A program made the translations under genes and the position numbers. Source: Amniculibacterium aquaticum (lineage in GTDB: Bacteria; Bacteroidota; Bacteroidia; Flavobacteriales; Weeksellaceae). Taken from it: a stretch of DNA of 64,000 nucleotides. Shown one piece after another: positions 6,903 to 13,944 of the stretch (its first letter is position 1; the number at the start of each line of letters is the position of its first letter). Below the pieces are notes generated by a model. It was not told the DNA's origin, ran no database searches, and saw only the letters and a program-made list of their open reading frames with translations. The stretch lies in contig NZ_REFA01000005.1 in assembly GCF_003852705.1 (NCBI RefSeq), positions 1 to 64,000 of the forward strand. Reading direction: 5' to 3'.

Positions 6903-7628
6903 TTAATGAACAAATTCGATCTTCCCGGTAGAAACCTGATAATAAGCTCCTACAATTTTTATTTCTCCTTGATCTTCCATTTGCTTTAGGACAGGACTTT
7001 TCTCACGGATTTGGTTCATGGTGTATCGAACATTGTTTTCAGAAACATGTTTTACATACTTTTCATTTTTTGTCGTTTTTTCAGCATCAAATGATGCGCT
7101 CATCTGTACAGCCGGTTTTAGCTTTTCCAACATCGGAGTGATGTTTCCCAATTTCACATCGTCAATCGCACCTTTTATGGCACCACAATGTTGGTGTCCC
7201 AGTACCATAACCAATTTGGATCCTGCAACTTTACACGAATATTCTATACTCCCCAACATATCTTCGTTGACAAAATTTCCTGCCACTCTCCCAACAAAAA
7301 TATCTCCAATACCCTGATCGAATACATGCTCCACAGGAACACGACTATCGATACAGCTCAACACTACTGCCTTTGGATGTTGTCCGTAACTGGTCTTACT
7401 GATGTGCAGTTGGTGGTCTCTATCTATACCTTTTCCATTTTGAAATCGAAGATTACCGTCCACAAGATCCTTCAAAACCTGATCCGGACTTGTCTGGGTT
7501 TGTTTTTCTTTTGTCATCACATGATGTGTTGCATTTTCTTTTGATTTGCTTGTCTTTGCTGTAGAAACTTGTTGGCACGAAAGAATCGCAAGACCAATGA
7601 ACAGTGCAGAAAGGGATTTTATATTCAT
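6903..7628 (-). CDS. Beta-class carbonic anhydrase with a lipoprotein signal
   Basis: 241 residues. The N-terminus MNIKSLSALFIGLAILSC ends in a lipobox with acceptor C18, so the enzyme should be anchored in the envelope. Zinc ligands and catalytic dyad of the beta class are present: C92-x-D94-x-R96 (SCIDSRVP), H145 and C148 (GHQHCGA). It interconverts CO2 and bicarbonate. Beta enzymes are usually cytosolic; envelope-located versions are known in Bacteroidota and would supply bicarbonate or buffer the periplasm. A dyad AACACA-atta-TGTGTT lies 49-64 bases upstream of its start. Confidence 0.92.
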   Translation of the reverse strand: MNIKSLSALFIGLAILSCQQVSTAKTSKSKENATHHVMTKEKQTQTSPDQVLKDLVDGNLRFQNGKGIDRDHQLHISKTSYGQHPKAVVLSCIDSRVPVEHVFDQGIGDIFVGRVAGNFVNEDMLGSIEYSCKVAGSKLVMVLGHQHCGAIKGAIDDVKLGNITPMLEKLKPAVQMSASFDAEKTTKNEKYVKHVSENNVRYTMNQIREKSPVLKQMEDQGEIKIVGAYYQVSTGKIEFVH

Positions 7629-7676
7629 AACTTTAATAATTGAAATTCATTTTCGGATATTTTTATCTTATTTTCA

Positions 7677-7692
7677 AACACAATTATGTGTT
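7677..7692 (-). promoter_or_regulatory. Dyad upstream of the carbonic anhydrase gene
   Basis: AACACA-atta-TGTGTT, a perfect 6-bp inverted repeat with a 4-base spacer, in the expected promoter zone. A possible operator; short enough to arise by chance in AT-rich DNA. Confidence 0.3.
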
Positions 7693-7901
7693 CAAAATTA
7701 TTTGGTAAAAATAGTTTAGAAATCTATTGCATCACGATACAAATACATGATTTTTCTCCATACAATCTGCTAAAACAACATGATTTTTAGCATACCAATC
7801 ATCAAATCCTCTCCTATTGTTTTCAAAAAACGCTGTGTTTGTACAAAAGTTAGAAAACAAGATTTATCGATAAAATTTCAAAACCAGCTTCCAGCAATAT
7901 G

Positions 7902-7931
7902 CAAAAAAAAACCGTCCAAAAAGTTGGACGG
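7902..7931 (-). terminator. Terminator of the C1 peptidase gene
   Basis: CCGTCCAA (7912-7919) pairs with TTGGACGG (7924-7931) around AAAG; on the minus strand the stem is followed by nine or more T residues. Confidence 0.85.
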
Positions 7932-7958
7932 CTCTCATAACTTATACTTTTAAAAAAA

Positions 7959-9155
7959 TTACAATCCGATATCGGTTTTCACTTTCAATTTAGAAACGAT
8001 GTCTTTCGGAATTCCATTTTTATTGAGCAAAATTCCAGTAGATTTAAACTGTACATACGGTTTAGAAACATAAAGATATCCTTTGTAATCGTTGGTAGCA
8101 CCCCAAGAATTTTTCACGATATAATACTCTTTACCGCTTTGGTCTTTTGCCAATCCTACGATGTGCATACCGTGGTCGTCTGTTGTGGTAAGATCATTCA
8201 GACCTTCCTGACGCATTTCTTCGGTAATTTTTTTATCCGGTTTTGGCCCTTTAAAAAGTTCAGCTTTGGTTTTGGCATCGATCTCGTCCAAGTTGATATC
8301 CGGAACATAGGCTACCCCATTTTTATACGAAAAATACGGCTCCGAAACATCGGTTGCCCAACCTACGGTATATCCTTTTTCCAAAGCATAGTCGATAATT
8401 TTTGTAAGATCCGTCATCGGTACATTCCACATCATGTCGTGGCTCCAGTTATCCGGGATTGGGGTTACAAATTTTTCGTAATACGGATAATCTTTGTACG
8501 AAGTCAGCTCTACATAATCATCGGCATTGATGCCCACCACTTCTTTGGCAAACGATTTTGGGGTATATTTTTTTCCTTTGTACTCAAATTCTTTTGGATA
8601 TTCGCCCAAATAACTGTCCATAATCGCATCGATGTTCGACAACCAATTTGGAGATAATTTTTTAGACGGATTTTTAGCATAGGTATCCAACATATTTTTT
8701 ACCACGGCTTGCATTTCGGTAAAGTTGTTACGGCTCTGTCCAAACTGCAATCCGGTGTACACCTCTTGTGGTACAGCTCCGTATTTTTTATACATATTGA
8801 TCACATCGTGCAACTCGCCTCCATCGCCCCAAGAGATGGCTCCACCAAACAAAACAAATCTTTTTGCTTTGTCGTGATATACATTTCTCGCCGTAAAAAT
8901 CTCTGCAATATCCACAGGTTGCTTACCATTTTTGATCATTTCCGACTCCAAAAAAGAATTCCCGGAATACGACCAACAAGTCCCCGACGAACCCTGATCT
9001 TTAACATTGGTATTTCCGATTTCCTTTAGGATGGTAAATTTAAAATCCGGATTTTCCGAAACATTATTTTTTAGGCTGTTCACCAAATGATCTTGTGCCA
9101 TTGAAAAAGTCCCCACAGCAAGCAAGGCCATCATCAACATTCTTTTTTTGTTCAT
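7959..9155 (-). CDS. Exported papain-family (C1) cysteine peptidase, bleomycin-hydrolase-like
   Basis: 398 residues. Signal peptide MNKKRMLMMALLAVGTFSMAQ. The mature protein carries the catalytic cysteine at C60 in DQGSSGTCWSYS, the histidine in DDHGMHIVGLA and the asparagine in YYIVKNSWG, i.e. a complete Cys-His-Asn triad. Overall layout is close to aminopeptidase C/bleomycin hydrolase (C1B) with an inserted helical segment between Cys and His, though shorter than the cytosolic 450-residue enzymes. Expected to act in the periplasm on peptides. There is no type IX sorting domain at the C-terminus. Single-gene transcript, ending at the 7902-7931 terminator. Confidence 0.9.
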   Translation of the reverse strand: MNKKRMLMMALLAVGTFSMAQDHLVNSLKNNVSENPDFKFTILKEIGNTNVKDQGSSGTCWSYSGNSFLESEMIKNGKQPVDIAEIFTARNVYHDKAKRFVLFGGAISWGDGGELHDVINMYKKYGAVPQEVYTGLQFGQSRNNFTEMQAVVKNMLDTYAKNPSKKLSPNWLSNIDAIMDSYLGEYPKEFEYKGKKYTPKSFAKEVVGINADDYVELTSYKDYPYYEKFVTPIPDNWSHDMMWNVPMTDLTKIIDYALEKGYTVGWATDVSEPYFSYKNGVAYVPDINLDEIDAKTKAELFKGPKPDKKITEEMRQEGLNDLTTTDDHGMHIVGLAKDQSGKEYYIVKNSWGATNDYKGYLYVSKPYVQFKSTGILLNKNGIPKDIVSKLKVKTDIGL

Positions 9156-9557
9156 AATTTTTAGTTGAAAATTTTACCGCACAAATTTAATCATCACAAG
9201 CATACAAACACGGTTTTTAATTAATTTTTAATCATATTTTTCAAAAAAATCCATAAAAATATCGCTTTTTTTGGGAGCATCAAGACGGATCCCCAATTCT
9301 CTACCCGTCCTATTGTCCGCTCTATCTTTTGTGCCAAGCCCTTTCCACAGCTTACAAAAGGATGCCGCTACCACCAGGGCTAGGATGTCTGGGCTTGCTT
9401 TGCTTCATCTTTTTCAAAATCGCACACATTGTCATAACCCAGAAATCAAACTCCATGTAAAACAAAAAATATTCAACAAAAACAGCTGACAAACGACATA
9501 AACCTTCAAAAAAAACATTTTTTTTCATATATTCGTAAACCTATAAGATTAGTGAAG
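9156..9557. other. 400-base divergent region containing a structured repeat
   Basis: Between the C1 peptidase (leftward) and the (p)ppGpp enzyme (rightward). The left part is AT-rich promoter DNA. The middle (about 9275-9420) is distinctly richer in G and C and holds the structured element described at 9305-9384. A TATATTCG near 9531-9538 is one mismatch from the TAnnTTTG box and could start the rightward transcript. A 72-codon frame over the GC-rich part is not considered a gene. Confidence 0.5.
9305..9384 (-). ncRNA. Structured intergenic element, Flavo-1-like RNA (copy 1)
   Basis: Read on the minus strand it runs TAGCCC...GCGGCATC, then CTTTTGT paired with ACAAAAG around a loop with an internal GGC/GCC-type region, then ATAGAGCGGACAATAGGACGGG. 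The same architecture with different loop sequence is found on the plus strand at 25491-25572. From memory, this pattern (AGCCC..., T-rich hairpin arm, A-rich arm, GCGGA...GGA) is widespread in Flavobacteriia and resembles the Flavo-1 motif, a conserved RNA of unknown function. Identity with Flavo-1 was not checked. Confidence 0.45.
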
Positions 9558-11765
9558 ATGGCTTACGACTTAGAAAAAGAAAACAAAGAGATCCTTGCTC
9601 GTTACAAAGACCTCATTTCCAGCACATACAGAACTCTCGATGAAGATCAAAACAAACTGATCCGAAAAGCATTCGACATTGCCTTGGATGCTCACAAAGA
9701 TCAACGCAGAAAGACCGGCGAACCCTACATCTATCATCCCATTGCGGTAGCCAAAATTGTGGCTAAAGAAATTGGTTTGGGGGCAACATCCATCGCATGT
9801 GGACTTCTACACGATGTGATCGAAGATTCCGAATACACCTACGAAGATCTGGAAAAAATATTTGGAGATAAAATTGCAAAAATCGTTCAGGGATTGACCA
9901 AAATCTCCATCATGAACCACCAAAACATCTCCATACAAAGTGAAAACTACAGAAAACTTCTGCTCACCCTTTCAGAAGATTTCCGTGTGATCCTGATCAA
10001 AATTGCCGACCGACTTCACAACATGAGAACTTTGGAAAGCATGAGACCCGACAAGCAAATGAAAATTGCTTCGGAAACCGTGTACATCTACGCTCCACTT
10101 GCCCATCGTTTGGGGCTATACAACATAAAGTCCGAATTGGAAGACCTTTCCATGAAGTACAACAATCCGGATGTGTACACAGAAATTACAGAAAAATTAA
10201 AACACGATAGAGAGCTTCGCCAAACTTATATTGACGAATTTACCAAAGAAGTTTCCAGCCATCTGAAAGAAGAAGGGCTTCATTTCAACATAAAAGGTCG
10301 TGCAAAAGCCATTTCGTCCATTTATAGAAAAATGCAAAAACAAGGCGTCCCTTTCGAAGAAGTCTTTGACAATTACGCCATTAGGATCATTTATAAATCC
10401 GATGCCAAGAATGAAAAATTCATCGCTTGGAAAATTTATTCCATTGTCACCGACCTGTACCACAGCAATCCGTCCAGGATGCGAGATTGGATCACCCAAC
10501 CCAGAGCCACAGGCTATGAAAGTTTGCACCTAACCGTTTTGGGTCCGGATAAAAGATGGATAGAAGTACAGATCCGATCCGAAAGAATGGACGATGTTGC
10601 CGAAAAAGGAGTTGCGGCACACTACAAATACAAGGAAGGTTTTAGGCAAAACTCCGACGATACCAATTTTGAATCTTGGGTATCCGAAATCCGTGAGGTA
10701 TTGGAAAATCAACAATCCCTTTCCACCACCGAATTGTTGGACAACATCAAACTAAACTTATACTCCAAGGAAGTTTTTGTGTTCACCCCAAAAGGAGAAA
10801 TAAAAATTTTACCAACCAATTCTACCGCTTTGGATTTCGCCTTTAGCGTACACTCGGATTTGGGATTTCATTGTTTGGGTGCCAAGGTCAACGGCAAGCT
10901 GGTACCGATCTCTTATGTTTTACAAAACGGTGACCAGATCGACATTCTGTCTTCAAAAAATCAGAAACCAAAATTGGATTGGTTAGAATTTTTAGTAACT
11001 TCCAAAGCCAGAGCGAGGATAAAAACCTACCTGAATACCGAAAAAAACAATCTCGTATCCGAAGGAAAAGAAATCCTACAAAGAAAACTGCGCCATGCCA
11101 AATTGCCCTACAACGACAAGGAGATCAATAAAATGCAAAAGTTCTTTGGTTTCAAAACCTCACAAGACCTTTTCATGGGCTTCCAAGACGGCAGTTTGGA
11201 TGCGTCGGATATCCGAAAATATGTGGAGCACAGCAAAAATGTGCTGAACAATATCTGGACCAGAATTAGAAAATCGCCCACTAAAAATACCGCTTTTGAA
11301 GAACAACCCAAAGAAAATCTGGACATGATTGTCTTTGGAAAAGATGAGGAAAAACTCAACTATTCCTACGCAAAATGCTGTACGGTAATTCCTGGTGATA
11401 AAATTTTTGGATTTATTACCATTTCCGAAGGCATCAAAGTACACAACGACAATTGCCCGAATGCCATCAACCTAAGAGCTCAATACGATTATCGGGTATT
11501 AACAGCCAAATGGGTGAACGAGGAAAGCTTTAAAAATCGTGTTAAAGTTGACATTGAAGGTTTGGATAGAATGGGCATGATCTCCGACATCACCCAAGTC
11601 ATCACCAACTCCATGAGCATGGACATGAAGAGCATGTCCATTGCATCCAACGATGGTATCTTTACAGGAACCATAATTTTGGAAGTTAAAAATAAATTAC
11701 AGTTGGAAGAAACCATCAAAAAATTAAAAACCGTAGCCGGAATTAACAAAGTCATCCGCTCTTAA
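9558..11765 (+). CDS. rel: Bifunctional (p)ppGpp synthetase/hydrolase (RelA/SpoT family)
   Basis: 735 residues from the ATG at 9558 (a GTG two codons earlier is possible but less likely). Domains: HD hydrolase (about 30-190) with H60 and the intact HDVIED motif at 85-90, so ppGpp hydrolysis should work; synthetase (about 240-350) with the RMRD version of the basic charge motif and GYESLHLTV; TGS domain (VFVFTPKGEIKILPTNSTALDFA); zinc-finger-like helical region with AKCCTVIPGD; C-terminal ACT domain. This is the single long Rel of Bacteroidota that makes and destroys the alarmone in the stringent response. nhaA follows after nine bases, suggesting co-transcription. Confidence 0.95.
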   Translation: MAYDLEKENKEILARYKDLISSTYRTLDEDQNKLIRKAFDIALDAHKDQRRKTGEPYIYHPIAVAKIVAKEIGLGATSIACGLLHDVIEDSEYTYEDLEKIFGDKIAKIVQGLTKISIMNHQNISIQSENYRKLLLTLSEDFRVILIKIADRLHNMRTLESMRPDKQMKIASETVYIYAPLAHRLGLYNIKSELEDLSMKYNNPDVYTEITEKLKHDRELRQTYIDEFTKEVSSHLKEEGLHFNIKGRAKAISSIYRKMQKQGVPFEEVFDNYAIRIIYKSDAKNEKFIAWKIYSIVTDLYHSNPSRMRDWITQPRATGYESLHLTVLGPDKRWIEVQIRSERMDDVAEKGVAAHYKYKEGFRQNSDDTNFESWVSEIREVLENQQSLSTTELLDNIKLNLYSKEVFVFTPKGEIKILPTNSTALDFAFSVHSDLGFHCLGAKVNGKLVPISYVLQNGDQIDILSSKNQKPKLDWLEFLVTSKARARIKTYLNTEKNNLVSEGKEILQRKLRHAKLPYNDKEINKMQKFFGFKTSQDLFMGFQDGSLDASDIRKYVEHSKNVLNNIWTRIRKSPTKNTAFEEQPKENLDMIVFGKDEEKLNYSYAKCCTVIPGDKIFGFITISEGIKVHNDNCPNAINLRAQYDYRVLTAKWVNEESFKNRVKVDIEGLDRMGMISDITQVITNSMSMDMKSMSIASNDGIFTGTIILEVKNKLQLEETIKKLKTVAGINKVIRS

Positions 11766-11774
11766 CTATACCAC

Positions 11775-12941
11775 ATGAAGATCAGCCGATATTTTAGCCA
11801 ATTTTTTCACAACTCCCAATCGTCTGGGATTGTACTCCTTGTCTGTGTTTTTATTTCCTTATTGCTGGCCAATTCGTCTTTGGGCACCTTGTTTCAGTCG
11901 CTTTTGGATACAGAATTGGGTAACGAAAGCCTGCACTTAAAATACCCTGTAAGCATCTGGATCAACGATGGTTTGATGGCCATTTTCTTCCTATTGGTCG
12001 GACTGGAAATAAAAAGAGAATTGGTAGAAGGCGAACTTTCTAACTTAAAAAATGCCTCACTTCCGATTTTTGCTGCAATAGGCGGCATGGTTATCCCTGC
12101 CGTTATCTACATGTTTTTCACCCAAAATACAGAATACGCCAACGGATGGGGAATTCCGATGGCTACCGATATAGCATTTTCTTTGGCAATCATTTCCATG
12201 TTGGGTAATAAGGTTCCGGCTGCTGTCAAAATTTTTCTAACGGCACTGGCAATCGTCGATGATTTGGGAGCAATCTTGGTTATTGCACTGTTTTATTCGG
12301 AAAAGCTTGAGACTTCTTACCTTTTTATTTCACTGGGAATTTTTATTCTGTTGCTTTTGCTGAATTTTTTTAAAGTTAAAAAACATATTTTTTACATCAT
12401 ACCGGGAATTTTTCTTTGGTACTTCATGCACCACAGCGGTATTCATGCTACCATTGCCGGCGTTTTGTTGGCCTTTACCATACCGTGCAACACATCCGAA
12501 ACTGAAATTTCGCCCTTAGAAAAATTAGAAGAAAAGCTGCATTTGCCGGTTAACTTTCTCATCATGCCCATTTTTGCTCTTGCCAATACCAACATCAGTT
12601 TTCACAAAGGCATGGTCGATCATTTAGCAAGTCCCTTCAGTTTAGGAATTATTTTGGGATTGTTTGCCGGTAAGGTCATGGGCATCAATCTATTTTCTTT
12701 TATTGCCATCAAATTAAACATCTCACAGCTGCCCGACAAAAGCACTTGGACTCATTTGATCGGAGCCGGTCTATTGGCCGGAATTGGCTTTACCATGTCC
12801 ATTTTTATTGCCGTTATCTGCTTCAAAGATCCCATCATTCAGGACGAAGCCAAATTTGCCATCTTGATTGCGTCCATCGTTTCTGGTTTTGCCGGATACA
12901 GCCTTCTGAATGCGTTAGCAAAAAGAAAAAGAAATTCTTAA
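11775..12941 (+). CDS. nhaA: Na+/H+ antiporter NhaA
   Basis: 388-residue inner-membrane protein of about 12 spans, matching the usual 380-390 of the family. The paired aspartates that bind Na+ and H+ are seen in LAIVDDLGAILVIALFY, and the family signatures WGIPMATDIAFSLAI and FLLVGLEIKRELVEGELS are present. It expels sodium in exchange for protons and helps control internal pH. Only nine bases separate it from rel, so it is probably expressed from the rel transcript. No clear hairpin terminator follows. Confidence 0.96.
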   Translation: MKISRYFSQFFHNSQSSGIVLLVCVFISLLLANSSLGTLFQSLLDTELGNESLHLKYPVSIWINDGLMAIFFLLVGLEIKRELVEGELSNLKNASLPIFAAIGGMVIPAVIYMFFTQNTEYANGWGIPMATDIAFSLAIISMLGNKVPAAVKIFLTALAIVDDLGAILVIALFYSEKLETSYLFISLGIFILLLLLNFFKVKKHIFYIIPGIFLWYFMHHSGIHATIAGVLLAFTIPCNTSETEISPLEKLEEKLHLPVNFLIMPIFALANTNISFHKGMVDHLASPFSLGIILGLFAGKVMGINLFSFIAIKLNISQLPDKSTWTHLIGAGLLAGIGFTMSIFIAVICFKDPIIQDEAKFAILIASIVSGFAGYSLLNALAKRKRNS

Positions 12942-13263
12942 TATCGATGTGAAATTCATTTCAATACAAAAAACAAACAGATTCTTGGTCTTTTTTTGTT
13001 AGATTTGTTTTTATAAAACTCTAAGTACATTACTAAAATTGTAACTTAAAAACAATCAGTTCATTAAACCACACAGCCCATCGTGTATACAGGAATAAGA
13101 TTGTATAACTGCACTTAGTATCTGTCAAAGACGGAAATCTTATGCGTGCAATTACTTTTTATTTTTGCAAAAAGCGACACTTCCTTTGTGACCATCCCGA
13201 AAAATCGGGACAAGTTGTGGTTTTTATTAAGTTATTTTTTGTCATGCATTAAAAAATTCGAAC
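12942..13263. other. 322-base region upstream of the metal regulator
   Basis: Non-coding. Holds a TATTTTTG -7-like box (13160-13167) and a small hairpin TCCCGA-aaaa-TCGGGA (13195-13210) without a following T run, which lies in the leader of the DtxR/MntR-type gene. A 68-codon frame overlapping its 5' end shows no protein-like features. The first half shows only T-rich DNA after nhaA. Confidence 0.45.
13160..13210 (+). promoter_or_regulatory. Possible promoter and leader hairpin of the metal regulator
   Basis: TATTTTTG at 13160-13167 fits TAnnTTTG; the hairpin TCCCGA/TCGGGA at 13195-13210 would be in the 5' untranslated RNA about 55 bases before the start codon. No -33 TTTG at good spacing. 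Confidence 0.35.
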
Positions 13264-13920
13264 ATGTTAAGAAACACCCTAACCGAAGAAAATTATCTGA
13301 AAGCTTTTTTTCATCTTGCCAACGAGAAAAACGAAGTGAGTGTAAATGAAATCTCTAAATTTCTGAATGTAAAAATGCCAACGGTAAACAACATGATGAA
13401 AAAATTTGCCGAAAAAAAATGGATTGTTTACGAAAGTTACAAACCCATAAAAATAACAGAATCGGGAAGAAAAGAAGCGGCTTTGGTGGTGAGAAAACAC
13501 CGTTTGACAGAAATGTTTTTGGTAAAAAAAATGAACTTCGGCTGGGAAAATGTTCACGAAATTGCTGAACAACTGGAGCATGTGCACTCCCCTATTTTCT
13601 TTGATAAAATGGACGAGTTGTTGGACTTTCCAAAGATGGATCCTCATGGCGAACCCATTCCGGACAAGGATGGAAACATCATTTCTCAGGATTTTGTAAA
13701 ACTAAGCCAATGCAAGTTAAAGTCTAAAGTTATTTTCTCTGCTGTGACCACCTCCGAAGACGATTTCCTAACCTATCTGAACGAAAGAAACCTAAAACTG
13801 GGACAGAAATTAGAAATTGAAAAAATTGAAAAATACGACCTGTCCATGATCATAAAAATAGAAGACAGAACCGAAACTTTGAGCCACATGGTCTGCGAAA
13901 AACTTTTGGTAAAACTATAA
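13264..13920 (+). CDS. DtxR/MntR-family metal-dependent transcription regulator
   Basis: 218 residues. N-terminal winged helix (ENYLKAFFHL...VSVNEISKFLNVKMPTVNNMMKKF), then the dimerisation/metal domain with RKHRLTEMFLVKKM and VHEIAEQLEHVHS, whose Glu and His residues are family ligands, then a C-terminal FeoA/SH3-like domain (ISQDFVKLSQCKL...LEIEKIEKYDLSMIIKIEDR). Such proteins bind Mn2+ or Fe2+ and then shut off metal uptake genes. Choice between manganese and iron cannot be made here, and no transporter gene lies next to it. The next gene, a restriction enzyme, starts after only 24 bases. Confidence 0.9.
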   Translation: MLRNTLTEENYLKAFFHLANEKNEVSVNEISKFLNVKMPTVNNMMKKFAEKKWIVYESYKPIKITESGRKEAALVVRKHRLTEMFLVKKMNFGWENVHEIAEQLEHVHSPIFFDKMDELLDFPKMDPHGEPIPDKDGNIISQDFVKLSQCKLKSKVIFSAVTTSEDDFLTYLNERNLKLGQKLEIEKIEKYDLSMIIKIEDRTETLSHMVCEKLLVKL

Positions 13921-13944
13921 ACAACACAGCATCTTACACAACAA

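Larger units (their letters stand above)
7629..7958. other. 330-base intergenic region upstream of the carbonic anhydrase
   Basis: No coding frame stands out. It contains the carbonic anhydrase promoter region (minus strand) with a small dyad (7677-7692) and, at the right end, the terminator of the C1 peptidase gene (7902-7931). I see nothing else of note. Confidence 0.5.

Noticed and set aside
9271-9489. 72-codon plus-strand frame (begins MGASRRIPNSL)
   Set aside because: It lies over the structured repeat; a related repeat copy at 25491 does not keep this frame, and the translation has no domain or signal features.
13146-13349. 68-codon frame overlapping the start of the metal regulator gene
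   Set aside because: Out-of-frame overlap with a well-supported gene and no protein-like pattern.
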